From Nautilus pompilius (taxonomy: Eukaryota; Mollusca; Cephalopoda; Nautilida; Nautilidae), in the NCBI GenBank assembly GCA_018389105.1, contig JACATO010000162.1, forward strand, positions 1 to 64,000: a DNA stretch of 64,000 nt, written 5' to 3'. Below the pieces are notes generated by a model. It was not told the origin of the DNA. It searched no databases and saw nothing but the letters and a program-made list of their open reading frames with translations. The translations under genes and the position numbers were made by a program. Shown one piece after another: positions 47,401 through 59,776 of the stretch; position 1 is the stretch's first letter; each line of letters begins with the position of its first letter.

Positions 47401-50400
47401 ACTTTGACTCTTTTATATAAGAGACAGTATAGAGAAACGTTGTTCTAAATACCTTCTGGCATCTTGTTTAACGAAACACCAAACGTCGCGAACAGCGGAA
47501 GTAGACAGCATCTGGAGCAGCACAGAGGCAAATGCTAGCGAAAACGGGAGGTTCGTCGACAGCTCCTTTTTTCTTCCGAAAATGGAGGCAATTTTGAAAT
47601 ATATTACAGGAAGGCTAAGTGAGGATAGTGACCCTTTTAACGGGTTGGTTTTTTTTTTATTTCTTTTACATCGCAACATCAATGGGAAATAGAAATGTGG
47701 CTCTGAAGCTGTGCAATATTGGCATGAGCTCTGGATACAATAATCGAAACTGTCCTCAATATTATACTGATTTGGGGAAGCAGAGGAACTCCTAAACCAG
47801 GCCCTTATTATTGTGAACATTTAGGTTGCAAATCAGGAGACCATGACTGTCCGCAAGTCAGATGGTATTGGCTCTTAATACGCTTTAAGAAATGGGTTTT
47901 TTGTCAAAAATACAGTTCTGCAGATTGGAAATATAATCAGATTTAACAGTTACTGGTACAATTGTAAAAAGACAAAAATTAAAAAAAAAAAACCTTTTGC
48001 AGGAGTTTACTTTCAGATAAAGGAAAAGTAATACGGCCTCTCAACCAAAGCTTTGTCTTGTTTTTTTTGCTTTTTTTAAGTTTCTCAATGGCGGATAAAA
48101 CCGAAAGAAGGGTTAATACGGAAAAAAAGTAAAGGTCTTCGAACAAACTATAAAACAAATTCGAAGAGAGCGGGAAACGTTTACGAGCTACAGTCACCAC
48201 GAATTCGATTCCAAATGAAATAAAAACCTATTTTTTTTTTAACACTTTAACGACGCGAGATTTTTCTAGCTTTACTCATCCGGTCTGGCTGAGTAGCTTT
48301 TATCTGGGTAATGCGGTTTCCTCTTACAAGGACAATATTATTTTATGTTGCTTCTTACTGTTTTTGGAAGTGACAGTGCGATCAGTCCACAAAGATGAGG
48401 ACCCTCTCTGTTCGCTTCCAGATGAAAGAGTTAAAATTCTAATTCTGTAGCAAAGTTGAACATAATTCAATTTTGTCGCGACAAACGTTTACTTCGCGCT
48501 TTAAAAGTGTACATTTTTGCCGTAAGACTTGCATTATAAAAATTTTTTTTTTAAAAAGTTGAAACCTTAACTATTTTAATTCTAGTGATTTAGTGTAGGA
48601 TTAAATCAAATCGGTCATCGAAATGTCACGGCGGGTTGTTTGTCCATCAGAACTCTCCTGGAAAAAAGTACCGATTAATGGGTACGTTCGGCTCAACTCC
48701 GCTCGAAGCGAAGGCCAGCGCTCGTTTAAGCCAAACTCCACGCAAAAGCAATTTGAAAAGCACCTCCCCTCTTTAGTGTTTCAGTCAAAAGTAACTCGTA
48801 GCGGCATCACCGAACGACTTCCAGAGATTACGTCATTCAAACCGCTTTACCTTAAACCGTGTTGGCGCCTTTCAAAAGTGCAGCCCTTTTCGCCGAACCA
48901 AAATACCGATGATCGATGAGTCGTCGATGATCGGTAAGAATCGATGATCGGTAAGAGTCGACGAGAATCTGGTTCAGTCACCGAGCAACGTTAAAATGGT
49001 TCCCGACCCCCACAGGTAACCATTAGCGCAGAATCCTGGAGCTAAAGGGCAAATCGTTTTAGCACTAAAAATTCCCTCTGAACGGGGCCTAGGCTATAAA
49101 TCGGTTAAATAGACAGCTGTTTAACTGCCAAAATAAACAGGTTTTTTTTTTTTGTTTTGTTTTCATTTTTTCCAACTCCACTTAGTTTACGAAGTTGGTT
49201 TCGGTTTCTGTAAAGTGGCGTTCTACATAAACGCCGTATTTACAGCCAGTTTCCGGTTGTACCCATCCAAACATCAATTTAGAGAGATTTATCTCCGGTC
49301 ACTCATCATCAGCTAAATCACGAAAACAACCCTTCAGCTGGCCTTCCTCTCCTCTCCTTCCCACACCATCCATCCATCCATCCCAAAACTTGATAATTAA
49401 AATGTTTTCAACCGTAATTAAGTCCGTAAATCGTTAATTATCCGATTTCTCGTCTATAGAATTTTCTGACGCTATTTGCGTCGGGGCGACTCAGATTACA
49501 GACGGCTCCGCTTACCGCGAATCCTAACGACACGTGACGATCCGCATCCTTGTCAGAAAGGCCCAGAGTTGCTTCCAGTTAGCGGGAATGGGGAGAGTCG
49601 ACGCGGCCCGCCGTGAGCACACCGCCTGCGCAAAAGTCGGTAGCGCGGCGAATAACAGAAGACGGGATGCTACTGTAATCGGACAAAAAAAAAATTGTCG
49701 CATTCACTTCGTCCCTGATAACTGGGAACAGAAACCACGTTTACCTGGCATTTGCACGACATTTGTTATCTTTCGCAATTTGGCGTCATGTAAAACCAGG
49801 TAAACAGTCCTTTTGGTGTCAGACATATCCGCTGCAACAAGGCAACTTGGCATCGCGGTGCGAAGAATAAACAGAGGGCTGCAGTAAGGAAAGTGGAACT
49901 CCACCGTGGTAAGTAATGTCACAGTAAATAAATCACTACATATACCTGTTTGCCTGTTTGTTTGTTGTTCTTTTTTGACAATGAAAGACAAACAGTAACA
50001 TTTCTAGGCGCAGAGATTTAACAACCTGGCCACCATTTTGTTGGTTGATATATTTTTACCTCGTTTCATTTTTTAAATTTTCTATTAAAATAAAATTCTC
50101 CTGAAAGCTTATTAATCTTAACTTTTTATTAGTAATGACAATAACTCAGACTTTACCCCAAACCTACAGCGTTAGACATAATCACGGAAACAAAAGGAAA
50201 GGGGAGTATAAAATGCAAGTAACACGTGGACAGAATCACGTCTTACGTGTAAAAATGAAATGCTTCATAATACAGTCACGTGTTGGTATAGTGCCCTGTG
50301 ATTGGCTGTCTTGCAAGCAATCAGAAAGTGCCATACATGCAGAAGAACTATAAAAGCAGAGGCAGCGATATCATTGAATACACTGGCTCCTGGGAAGGAA

Positions 50401-53400
50401 ATATCTCAAGACAAGCGTACAGAAATCAAAGCTTCAGCTAGGAAAGTTACTCCGTGCAGCCGATTGCAGCCCGACTTCATGTTTCAGAAGAAGCTGTGTG
50501 CAAGACTCCGAGAAGGATGCGCGAAACAGGTGCTGTTGGTATTCGGTCGAGGATGAAATCCCAGACCCTCCGAATGGACTTTAAGTACCCCACAGTACCG
50601 GATAGGCGACGAACCAATAGAAAACTTAACGCCTTCATTCGCAGCTAGGTCGTCTTAGCGCAAAGTGCTCTCAGTAAATGCGTGTAGCTCCCGGAAAATT
50701 GTTGCTGAGGAAAGGCAAGTAAACGACAAGACCGAAATAGGCACCAGAAAATGAAACAGTGGGTTTACCAAATTTGGAAGGAGGAGGCGCCCCCAAGTTT
50801 GAACTGTTAGCCAGTAATCAACGGCAGTTTGTTTGAAAGTGAAGCACGGAAGTAAACCAATACAAGTGTCGGAGATTTGCACACGATTGATGGATTACTG
50901 ACTGCCAGGCAGTTTTCATCCATCAAGCTAAACTCCAAGCATGCAGCCATCGCAGTGAAAAACTATTTGAAGCGTATAGACTATGTTGGGTCGTATAGCT
51001 ACTTAAAAGATCCAAACGGTAACCAAACACCTTGGATATATTATGGAAAGTGATACGGGACATTTGGGACAACATTCCACAGCCATTCACTTATAATCTG
51101 TATGAGAGCATGAAACAATATGTCGTGCTCTACGTAGAGCATAGGGCTCACGTAGCAAATTCTAATGCGCTGTACAACGTATTTACTTTGTTTTGTATAT
51201 TTTCCGTAATATGCATCGTGTATGTATTATATACGTTCACCAGTCGCAATTACTTATTACTTGTGTGTTTCTATAATTAGAGAGAAAAAAACAGGAGAAA
51301 CTTCCTTAGAAACTATAAAAATCTGCAACCGGAACCGGAAAAATGACGTATTTTATACATAAAATCCTAATTTTGTTTTTCAGAAAGCAAAATCCTTAAA
51401 AGGGCCACCAGTGACATTAAATACACGAAACTATGTAACGATGTTTTTTTGTTTTGTTTTGTAACATCCATACATCCATTCATGATTAAGTAAAGATAAA
51501 CTTTTCGACCAGTCTCTTTATCTTAATGGTTTAAGCGCCGGAAGCTAATTTTAGAAGCCCAAGCGGTTCTGTATATAAACTTTCCGCCTTTCTAACCTAA
51601 CTTATAACCTCTTCAACAGTTATGGTTACTGTAGTCTCCTGGGGGTAACCGCGAACAACTTTCGCAATAGCAAAAATTATAAGATAATACAAAAATTAAA
51701 CAAACATAAGAGATAAAGTAGACTAAATTATTTTTGTTGTTGTTTTTTTTTTTTTTAGAAGATCCAAAGAATTAATTGATAAAGCAGGGGAGCAAACTCT
51801 GGGTGCGGTCTGACTGGTGTTTTGTCTTTTCTTTGATAAGACGAATATGTGTATTTGAATTTAATGACACCCAGCTGTCAATTATATAAAATAAAAAAAA
51901 AAAAATCTTGATAGGCACTTTAAAATATTTGCTTTACATAGTGAAACTAAGTGTTCGGGACTAAGATTAGATACACGTTTAAATAGTTTTAGGATGTGTA
52001 AGAGAAAGAAAGCAATCTTTATTTCTGAAGGCAAATGACCCTTTAAATTAAAAATGTCAGGTAGTACCTTAGTTTGCATGTCATCTTATCTAAAATGCAA
52101 TATCATACAAAAGTCGCAACAAGGATTTCAAGTTCACAGAACCCGTCTGCCGAGTCTTGGAATTTCTGGAAGAAATAACTGATATATTTGACAGCAAAGA
52201 TAAAGTTGAAAACACGTGTTCAGATATCGGCGAGGCTTTTTTTTTTTCTTCTTTCTGGAAAGTTTCTCTAAATAGGATTAACTTGCACAAATAGGATCGC
52301 GGCCATTTGATGTTTTACCCCCAAATCGGCGGATAAAATTTCTTCTTCTGTTAGAGAGTTTGTCCACAGCGTATCGGATTTTCAGTTCAATCATGTTTCC
52401 TGAGGGGTAACTTAGGACTCTCTCTTAGGTCGTGTGTTCTTAAACTCTTATCAACGATATCGCTGGATCTGTCGAGAGGAGAGGATGGAAAGCTTTTTTT
52501 TTTAAAAAGGTTTCTGATCTTACAAGATATTTTTATAATCAAATAGAATATATATAGTCAGCCAAGATTACATGCTTTGCGTCAGTGTCCGTTTAATGTT
52601 GTTTTTTTTTCCTTTAAATTAACAAAAATATGATTCAAACAGTTCACCACACGGAAAAGTTTGAGACTTCACAGTGAAGATGCAGAGAGTTAAATTCTGT
52701 CATAGACATCAGTGCAAAATTACTAGGATGAGACAAACGCGTTCTTCTGCGAACTCGCGAGCTCACAACGGCGCATGAAGCAGCATCCGGACCCGCCTTC
52801 ATTTCTTAGATATGGCAGAAAGCCCAGGTATGCCGATCCGAGGCGGTGCGGACCGGGATTCGAACATGCCCACCACCATTTCAGTAGTCTATCAATCAAA
52901 GGACCACTGAGCCGCTTCCAGGAATATTAAAAATTTTTAAAAAGTTTTCCTCACCCCAAAGATTTATTCACCTATATATGCTGAAAATTTATAAGAACAA
53001 ACCTATTTGTTCTTTAAAGAGTCTTCTGGAAATTCGTTTGTTCTCTCTCCACCCAAACGTGAAACGTTTCCTTTACTTTAATATCATCGTCAGTCCTCGC
53101 CCCGTCAACATAGCCCGTGCTTCAGCAGCCAATAAAGAATTATTTCCATTCCGATTACAGACTAAGAAGGGGCGGCTCTCTCTCTCTCTTGTCCATACTG
53201 ACGCCATCTCTCTCTTTCTCTCTCTCTCCTCTCTATACTGACGTCATTCTCTCTCTCTATACTGACGTCATCTCTCTCTTTCTCTCTCTCTCTTTCTCCA
53301 TACTGACGTCTTCTCTCTCTTTCTCTCTCTCTCTGACTCCCCTCCTCTCTATACTGACGTCATCTCTCTCTTCTCTCTCTCTCTCTCTCTCTCCTCTCTA

Positions 53401-53695
53401 TACTGACGTCATCTCTCTCTTTCTCCTCTCTATACTGACGTCATCTCTGTACTAACGTCCATCTCTCTCTCTCTTTCTCTCTCTTTCTCTATACTAAAGT
53501 CATCTCTCTCTCTCTTTCTCTTTCTCTTCTCCATACTGAAATCACTTCTTATACTAACGTCTCTCTCTCTCTCTCTCTCCCTCTCTCTCGTCTTCCTCTC
53601 TAACTGACGTCATCTCTCTATACTAACTAACGTCATCTCGTCTCTCTATCCTCTCTCTCTCTCTCTCTCTTTCTCTCTTATAAATAACGTCTCTA

Positions 53696-53742
<47 letters not shown>

Positions 53743-56700
53743 ATCTACTCTTCTCTCGTCTCTCTTCTTTTCTCCTACGTCATCTCTCTTTCTCTCTCTC
53801 TCTCTATCTCTCTCTCTTCTCTCTCTCCGTCTATCTCTTACTAACGTCTATCTAACGTCATCTCTCTCTCTCTCTCTTTCTTCTTCCTACTGACGTCTCT
53901 GTACTAACGTCATCTCTCTTTCTCTCTCTTTCTCCATACTGACGTCATCTCTCTGTACTAACATCATCTCTCTCTCTCTTTTTTCTCCATACTGACGTCA
54001 TCTCTCTTTCTCTGTCTCTCTCTGAAGCTGTTAAAAGTGGAGGATAAACACATAGGCCAGAAGCGCGAGTCTCCACCCCGAATGCCTAAGTAAGGTGACC
54101 GTGAAACAACGCATTTTAAAGAGGGTCATCGAAGAGCCTAACAACCGAACGTCCACGGAGAGATTAGAGTCCGCTCCGCAGTACACCGTTTCTGTCCAAA
54201 TCGGCGTTTGTTTCGACCACTGATGTTTGTGAAACATTTATTTCGTAGTGAAACTTTACCCGGAAGAGAGTGGAAACAAGAAAGAAAAAAGTACGTACAA
54301 GGGCCGGCCATAATTATGGAGTCACCAGTGAAACAATTCAATTCATCAAGCGTAAAATGATAATTTGATGATAAAAAAACTTTTCTCGTACAAAAGTTCG
54401 AAAATAAACATTTTCTCTTAGTGTATGGATTTCCTTAGAGCCACATGTCCGTGATACATGTAAATAAATCCCCTCATAAACTGATTTTTATATATACGAG
54501 TATATATATAATACGAGCCTGTTGCATTGTAAATTAATCGATAAATGGCGATGCCAATAATAAAATTCTCAGATGTCTTCAAAGCTACAGATTGTGAACA
54601 CTTTCTCGATTCTTAGAAAAAGCATCACCCAACCACTGACAAAACTGCATTATATACTGAAATTACAGCATTCTTCGTATCGTTGTGCGTGTGTGTGTCT
54701 TGAAATTATTTTGTTTTCATCAAGTTTCTACACAGTATGAAGTAGTGCTGCAATTTTATATTGAATAGTATTGGCATATTTCATACCGATATCGCGCGCC
54801 TCCCACCACGAATTTTTAAAAATTTTTTAGCATTAAATTAATAATTAGTAATAGAATAACAGTCATTTGTTACTAAACTAAATTTAGATAATATCACGCA
54901 CAAGCATGGCGTGTGAAACTTTGCATGTTCACATGATTATTTGACACTGTCGTCTGCTTTCAGCGCCCCTTCCGTCATGGTGGAAGGTCCCAGTGCCTGT
55001 TGTCGGTTGTCGCTAAATGCACTCGTTGCTGCAGAGCGTTATCTGAAATGAAGGTAGCGCGCCTCCACCTTAGACAACCTGAAAACAACCTTGTCTCTCG
55101 TTAATAATGCAAAAATTGCCTACAGCAGACAAAGACTGTGAAAACAGTCAAGCTCCGTGTATTTAAACGAAGAATTACTTCTTTAATGTTAACCTCAACA
55201 GAGACATCTACTGTAAATATACGTAACCTTTAAAGCCGATCAAACGGAAAATGGCTTCCCATCTCCTATACCCAACCGTATTCCACTATATAATCTGAGG
55301 TTTTAATTTTGTCTTTTACGTTGTTGATCTTTTCTCGGAAATATCCGTCTAAAACCTTTAAGTGCCTAATTTTGTGCCATATTGAAATTAATACATCGCC
55401 AAAATGGTACTGCTCTATTAGATCCGCACTCACGCTCTGGCGTTCAAGTCGGAAGTGTGACTTTTATTAGCGCCGGTGCTAATTTTACGAACACCCCCAG
55501 CCTGTTTCGTTTGGAGCGCTTATCAATGTCAACCTCACTGCGCAACGGCGACGCAGCAATCGATTTAAACAGAAATGGTTTCAGCATTTGTATTTATTTT
55601 TATTCTTTAGGAGTCGACACCGTAAGGCCTTCTTCTTATTATTTCTTTTAAAGCTCCCCACACCCTTTCCAAATATTCCTAATCGATGTGTTTTCTTCCA
55701 CTGGACGGATTTCGCCTTTTCCGTGCAGCCGTCGTTTCGGTTTTTGGTAGCAGCCATGGCGAGTGAGAGATTGCTGGCCGACCGCTGAACCCGGCCTCCG
55801 CCGAGCACCGATCGAGAGAGATCTATCCCCGGCAGTCGCTCCGCGCGCTGATGGCGTCAAAGTTCCCGAGAAAGTAAACAGGCAAGCGAAAGGGGGGCAA
55901 TGGCGCCGCACAAAGACGGCCTGTTTCGCGACTCCGCTAAATATTTATTTCCAGATTGTGCGGCTGCGTTCATTACTCTACCGGTGTCAGGTCTGAAGCA
56001 GACCCCGGTGAATAAACACCCACTCCACAGTGCAAGCCTGTCGAATGTCGAAGCCGTGGCGTCACCTTAATACTAGAGAGAAACGGCCGTCGGGTTGCTG
56101 GCCACCGTGGGCAAAAACAATCGAATCGTTTCTCTCTGTTTTGACCTGAAGCTATTATTTTTTAAACTTTATTTACTTACGTTCTCCCCCCCTTGTGATC
56201 CAGAACATTCGACCCGGATTTGGGATGGCGCTTGATGGTGATAACGACGTAGTGTATTCCCTTTTATCTTTTAGATAATAGACGATTTCCATGCAAATGT
56301 AGTCGGTGCCTGACTGACTGACTCCCTTTTGTAGTTTCTATCTGCCCTTAGCGATTTTTACCATTCGTCTCTAATCCCCAAATACGTCACATTATTTTAA
56401 AAAAAACAAACAACTGTGGCAGTAATAGCATTTTTCTTTTCGTATTTAAAATTATTTCACTTTCTTTAGCTACTGTAGTAGTTTCTGTTGTTCTCAGTGT
56501 TTTCTAAAGAATCCTCAATACGCTTGAATTATTCTCTTTATAGAAAATGCAAACTTCACTCCTGTTAAGTAGGCGATAACAGAATCTATAGAAATGAGTT
56601 TTTACACTGTTGAACGTTATGAGTAGTTCTAATGCACACTCGAGTGAGCGGAAACAATAAAAAGGGACATACCGTTTTATTTCGTCTGAACCGTATGTAT

Positions 56701-56965
56701 TCATGTGCTGTTCCCTGTATATTACCTTAACAATGCCATCATGTCAGGTGGCAATGAATTTTTGTTACTCCCGACACTATTGCAAGGCGTTAGTAGCATA
56801 GTGATAATAATGTGTTATTTCTTTAATTAATCAATTTTAAATACCTTATGTTGCATGATAATAGTGTTTTTAATAAACATAATTTTTTTAAAATTTTAGC
56901 CCTCTCTGAAATTGCACACAACTTTATCAAACTAAATTAATTGAGGAGCAGCTACAATTTAAAAG

Positions 56966-57024
<59 letters not shown>

Positions 57025-57366
57025 TAAAAGCATCATGTTAGTAATAATAACAACAATAATATAATGTATGAAGAAGAGCGGTGCACGTATATACTGGGAT
57101 AGTCCATTCTAAACAGGTTGATGTTTTTCAACTTAATGAACTAGAACATCTGTGATAGAGAATAATGTACTAGTTTCAGTAAAATGAATAGCTGCTTACT
57201 TCATAAAAAACGCCACTCCGTTTCCTTTCAGATCTAACCGCACGTACTTCCAGCTTTTGACAATGGCATCCTTCTGTCGTCTTGACAACCCTGTCACCGG
57301 ATCTGGGGTGTCCTCTTTTATTTCAAACCCGAAAATCGTTCTCAGGAAGCTCCATATCAACCCCAT
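40738..57366 (-). CDS. Globin B, globin-X/cytoglobin-like, 3 exons
   Basis: Second globin, 189 aa, joined on the minus strand from 57366-57200, 42273-42048 and 40914-40738. Introns are in phase 2 and phase 0 (B12.2 and G7.0), as in globin A. Landmarks are Trp39 (A helix), CD1 Phe68, distal His88 (LRAHG) and proximal His120 (KTGRDH). The start MGLIWS fits the N-myristoylation pattern. The C-terminus is a longer charged tail rich in Glu, Gln and Lys. Exon 1 lies 14.9 kb upstream of exon 2. The link rests on frame compatibility (AA|G gives Lys56), on collinear similarity to globin A, and on no nearer exon 2 being seen. An additional gene copy with unseen exons in the intron is the main alternative. 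Confidence 0.88.
42048..42273 (-). CDS. Globin B exon 2
   Basis: 226 nt between acceptor ttccaccag (42282-42274) and donor gtagta (42047). It codes CD1 Phe68, FRGKKLED, LRAHGTVV, VDNLDD and KTGRDH. Distal and proximal histidines are intact. The phases are 2 in and 0 out. Confidence 0.95.
43732..43811 (+). repeat. (AAT)n followed by (GAT)n
   Basis: About 20 AAT units then about 6 GAT units. Confidence 0.95.
44401..44870 (+). repeat. CT array with 8 perfect CREs and a higher-order unit
   Basis: TGACGTCA at 44481, 44551, 44589, 44612, 44681, 44719, 44742 and 44788. The intervals 38, 23 and about 69-70 repeat, so a block of about 130 bp has been duplicated. Linkers contain CTATATCTGTGTG. Variants TGACATCA and TGACGTCG alternate with perfect sites. 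Confidence 0.95.
50181..51270 (+). mobile_element. Tc1/mariner-like transposon remnant, copy 2
   Basis: Broken frames resemble a Tc1 transposase. There is a helix-turn-helix-like IAARLHVSEEAV (near 50457) followed by RRMRETGAVGIRSR, typical of this family between its two DNA-binding domains. A C-terminal WDNIPQPFTYNLYESM (near 51065) recalls the family's end. Frameshifts and stops separate these pieces. The copy at 15880-16620 is inverted relative to this one. Confidence 0.75.
52840..52920 (-). repeat. tRNA-Ser-like SINE head or degenerate tRNA
   Basis: The minus strand reads CGGCTCAGTGGTC (box A-like), then GATAGACTACTGAAAT around a possible TGA anticodon, then TGTTCGAATCCCGGTCC (box B-like). 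The acceptor stem does not pair convincingly, so a functional tRNA is unlikely. Confidence 0.5.
53172..54024 (+). repeat. Long CT array with CRE units
   Basis: About 850 bp of CT with ATACTGACGTCATC units, many degraded to ACTAACGTC or ACTGAAATC. Perfect TGACGTCA recurs in the first 280 bp and again near the end. Confidence 0.93.
56967..57022 (+). repeat. (AAT)n microsatellite
   Basis: About 18 AAT units, 180 bp downstream of globin B exon 1 in its intron. Confidence 0.95.
57200..57366 (-). CDS. Globin B exon 1
   Basis: Codes MGLIWS, then the segment DPVTGLSRRQ and an A-helix Trp39, then GNGVAFF and two bases of Lys56. It closely parallels globin A exon 1 (DPITGLTERQ, GSGVILF). The donor is gtaagc at 57199-57194, phase 2. 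The start context is ACCATGG. It is a short exon in AT-rich surroundings and is recognised by homology to globin A. Confidence 0.9.
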
Positions 57367-59776
57367 GGTCGTACCTGCCGGCAGAAGGAAGAGATGGAGA
57401 AGTGCTGAAGGCCGGCGAAAGGGAGAAATTTCATCAGATGTTGGAACTTAGCTGCGGAGACTGATATAGCGGGGAGATGTGGTGTCACCCCTGATCGACG
57501 CCGTTTTTCGTCCAATGAGAAACAGCGTTTGTTGTTAGTGCATTGCGATAGTATGTATGTGGCCATATGTGCATTGTTGTTCCTGCTGCCTGTACTCAGA
57601 TGGCGAGGCAAAAATAAATAAATAACAAGAATACGTTTATTGGATGTAGGTCAAAAACAACAACAAAAAACTGTATCTTACCCGCTTGTGTTTTTTTTTA
57701 AAGAAAAGAAATAGTATTTGTCAGTTATTTATCATTATTTCTCCAAACAATAGAATTTAAATCATTTAGCAAACGACGCCTCAGATCACTGATCTTAGCG
57801 ATCAAGACAGGTGCTTCCAGATACTTATATCACTGCGGTACAAACGAAAGTGCACGATCTTTCCTGATTCGGCGACGGTACTAGTTACGCAGTTCTCTCC
57901 GCAAAGTTTGAGAATGGTTTTTGTAATTATTAAAAATCTGATGTAAAATTGAAATCCTTGCAGCTCGTAACTGCATGGTTTCTGTGCAGTTAATATCCCG
58001 AAAAGCTGGATGGAAACATCTTCAATCCCGAAGGACTTGTGTTTGGAAGTCGTAATAATTAAAACTGTTGCAGAGAGATTAATCTGTGCACTCCGGAGTT
58101 CAACAACAAGTTTCGTCATCTTTAAGAACGTTTAAGAAGCAAATAAACGATGCGTTCTCGCAAAATCTCGGAGGTCACGTGCTTCTGCCACGCCCCTTTT
58201 TTGTTGTTGTTGCAACGGCTATGGTTCGTCCGGTCTGAATCTGTCGGCCATCTTTGTAGCATGTTCGAACTGTTTGCATTTTCTTAGAAAGGTTAAAGGA
58301 GAAGAAAAAAGAGAGATGTTTGTTATTAGGTTTACCCGACAGGAGTTCGTGTTTTGAAACTAAGACTGGAATGGCTTTCGTGGCAAAGCTGGCCAAAAAA
58401 AAAGAAAAAAAAACAACAACAAAACAACCCTGACTTCTCCGATAAATTTATCGTAAACTTTATTCCGTATGAGTGGAAATCTTCAAATAAACACTAAACT
58501 CGGTCTGGTTTGAATCATGCCATTTTAAGTGCCCTTTCTCTGCTAAAAAAAAAAATGGCCAAACGCGAAGTATCAAATACATATAAGTAATAATTAATAA
58601 CATATTCTCGTGTCGATTCTTCAGAGGACGCCATCTTGTCTCTCGAAGTCTCGAAGTACGAAAAGAACAAGTAGCGACGACGTCAGAAACCAACATGGAC
58701 GCCAAACTTCTCTATGCGCAGCAATGTGAAAAATGGAATGCTTCCCTATGTTGCCAATCGGTAAATAGTTGTTAGGCCACAGGAATGCCTAATTAGATGA
58801 GGCTATAGCAACTACTGCTGCTTTAACAGCAATATACACTACACTTAAACCGTCTTCACTTACGCTACTAATAACCGATACAGAATTATCAAGAGGAACA
58901 TTATGTCGTCCGTAACTAATACCGAAAGCCACTCACACTGATTATACTCCTATCACCATCAAGAAGTTTAGGAGGGACTGATGCAATTAAGAAGATTGTC
59001 GGGGGTTTCTCCTACCATATCGTCAGAGAACTAGGCGGTAAGTCTGCTGGAATGCCGATTCTGGTGAGAACGTATCGGTGCTGGTTTTATTGAATGCATT
59101 GTAAACGTTTCTCCTCCGGGTCGCGACTTCGAGACCGATTCGCACCAATTTCTCTTTTTCTTCTTCTACATGAAAAACGGAATCAGGACTAAGCCTGACG
59201 ATGGCGACAGGATCGTCGAAACGTGGGTCTACGTAACGGACCGTTGTTATTTTTGCTAACCCGAAGACGCGAAACGACCGACTTACGCGTGCGGTTTCCA
59301 TGGTGATCGGAAAACGTGAGTTTTCGTCCGGAGAGTGGCCTGAGTACCGCTTCTCCTACACGAGGGAAATGTTTCAGACGAAAGGAAAGCTAAGCCTGAA
59401 TCTTTTAAGATTGATGACACGAAAGACGAAGAAATCTGAAAAAGAAAAAAAAAAAATAATAGTAATAATTTTGTTGTTGTTGTTGTTCAATCCGGGTTTC
59501 GGGAGACTGTCGCTTTAACGGAACGTGCGCTGACCTCAGCGTTCACGCGCAAAAGAAAATCCTGGCGACTATTTTTATATATATATATATATATTGACGT
59601 GCTGAAATAAAAAGCCGATTGTTGCTGCCCCTCTCCTCTCCCTTACCCGGTAACTGCACCGACAGCAGGGGACAATAATTCATAGTAACAAGCCCTTTCC
59701 GCCTTGTTCGCTAAAGAAGAAAAAAAGAGGGTAGGGTTCGCTCGTCAGATCTGTCAGGGTCATCAGGTCGGATATC

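Larger units (their letters stand above)
42274..57199 (-). other. Globin B intron 1, 14.9 kb
   Basis: Phase 2 intron. It contains two CT/CRE arrays, two AAT arrays, a Tc1-like remnant and a tRNA-like element. No further globin exon was seen on either strand. Confidence 0.75.

Noticed and set aside
52840-52920. Functional tRNA-Ser gene
   Set aside because: Box A and box B are present but the acceptor and anticodon stems do not pair well. A similar degenerate copy exists at 12.7 kb, so a SINE is more likely.
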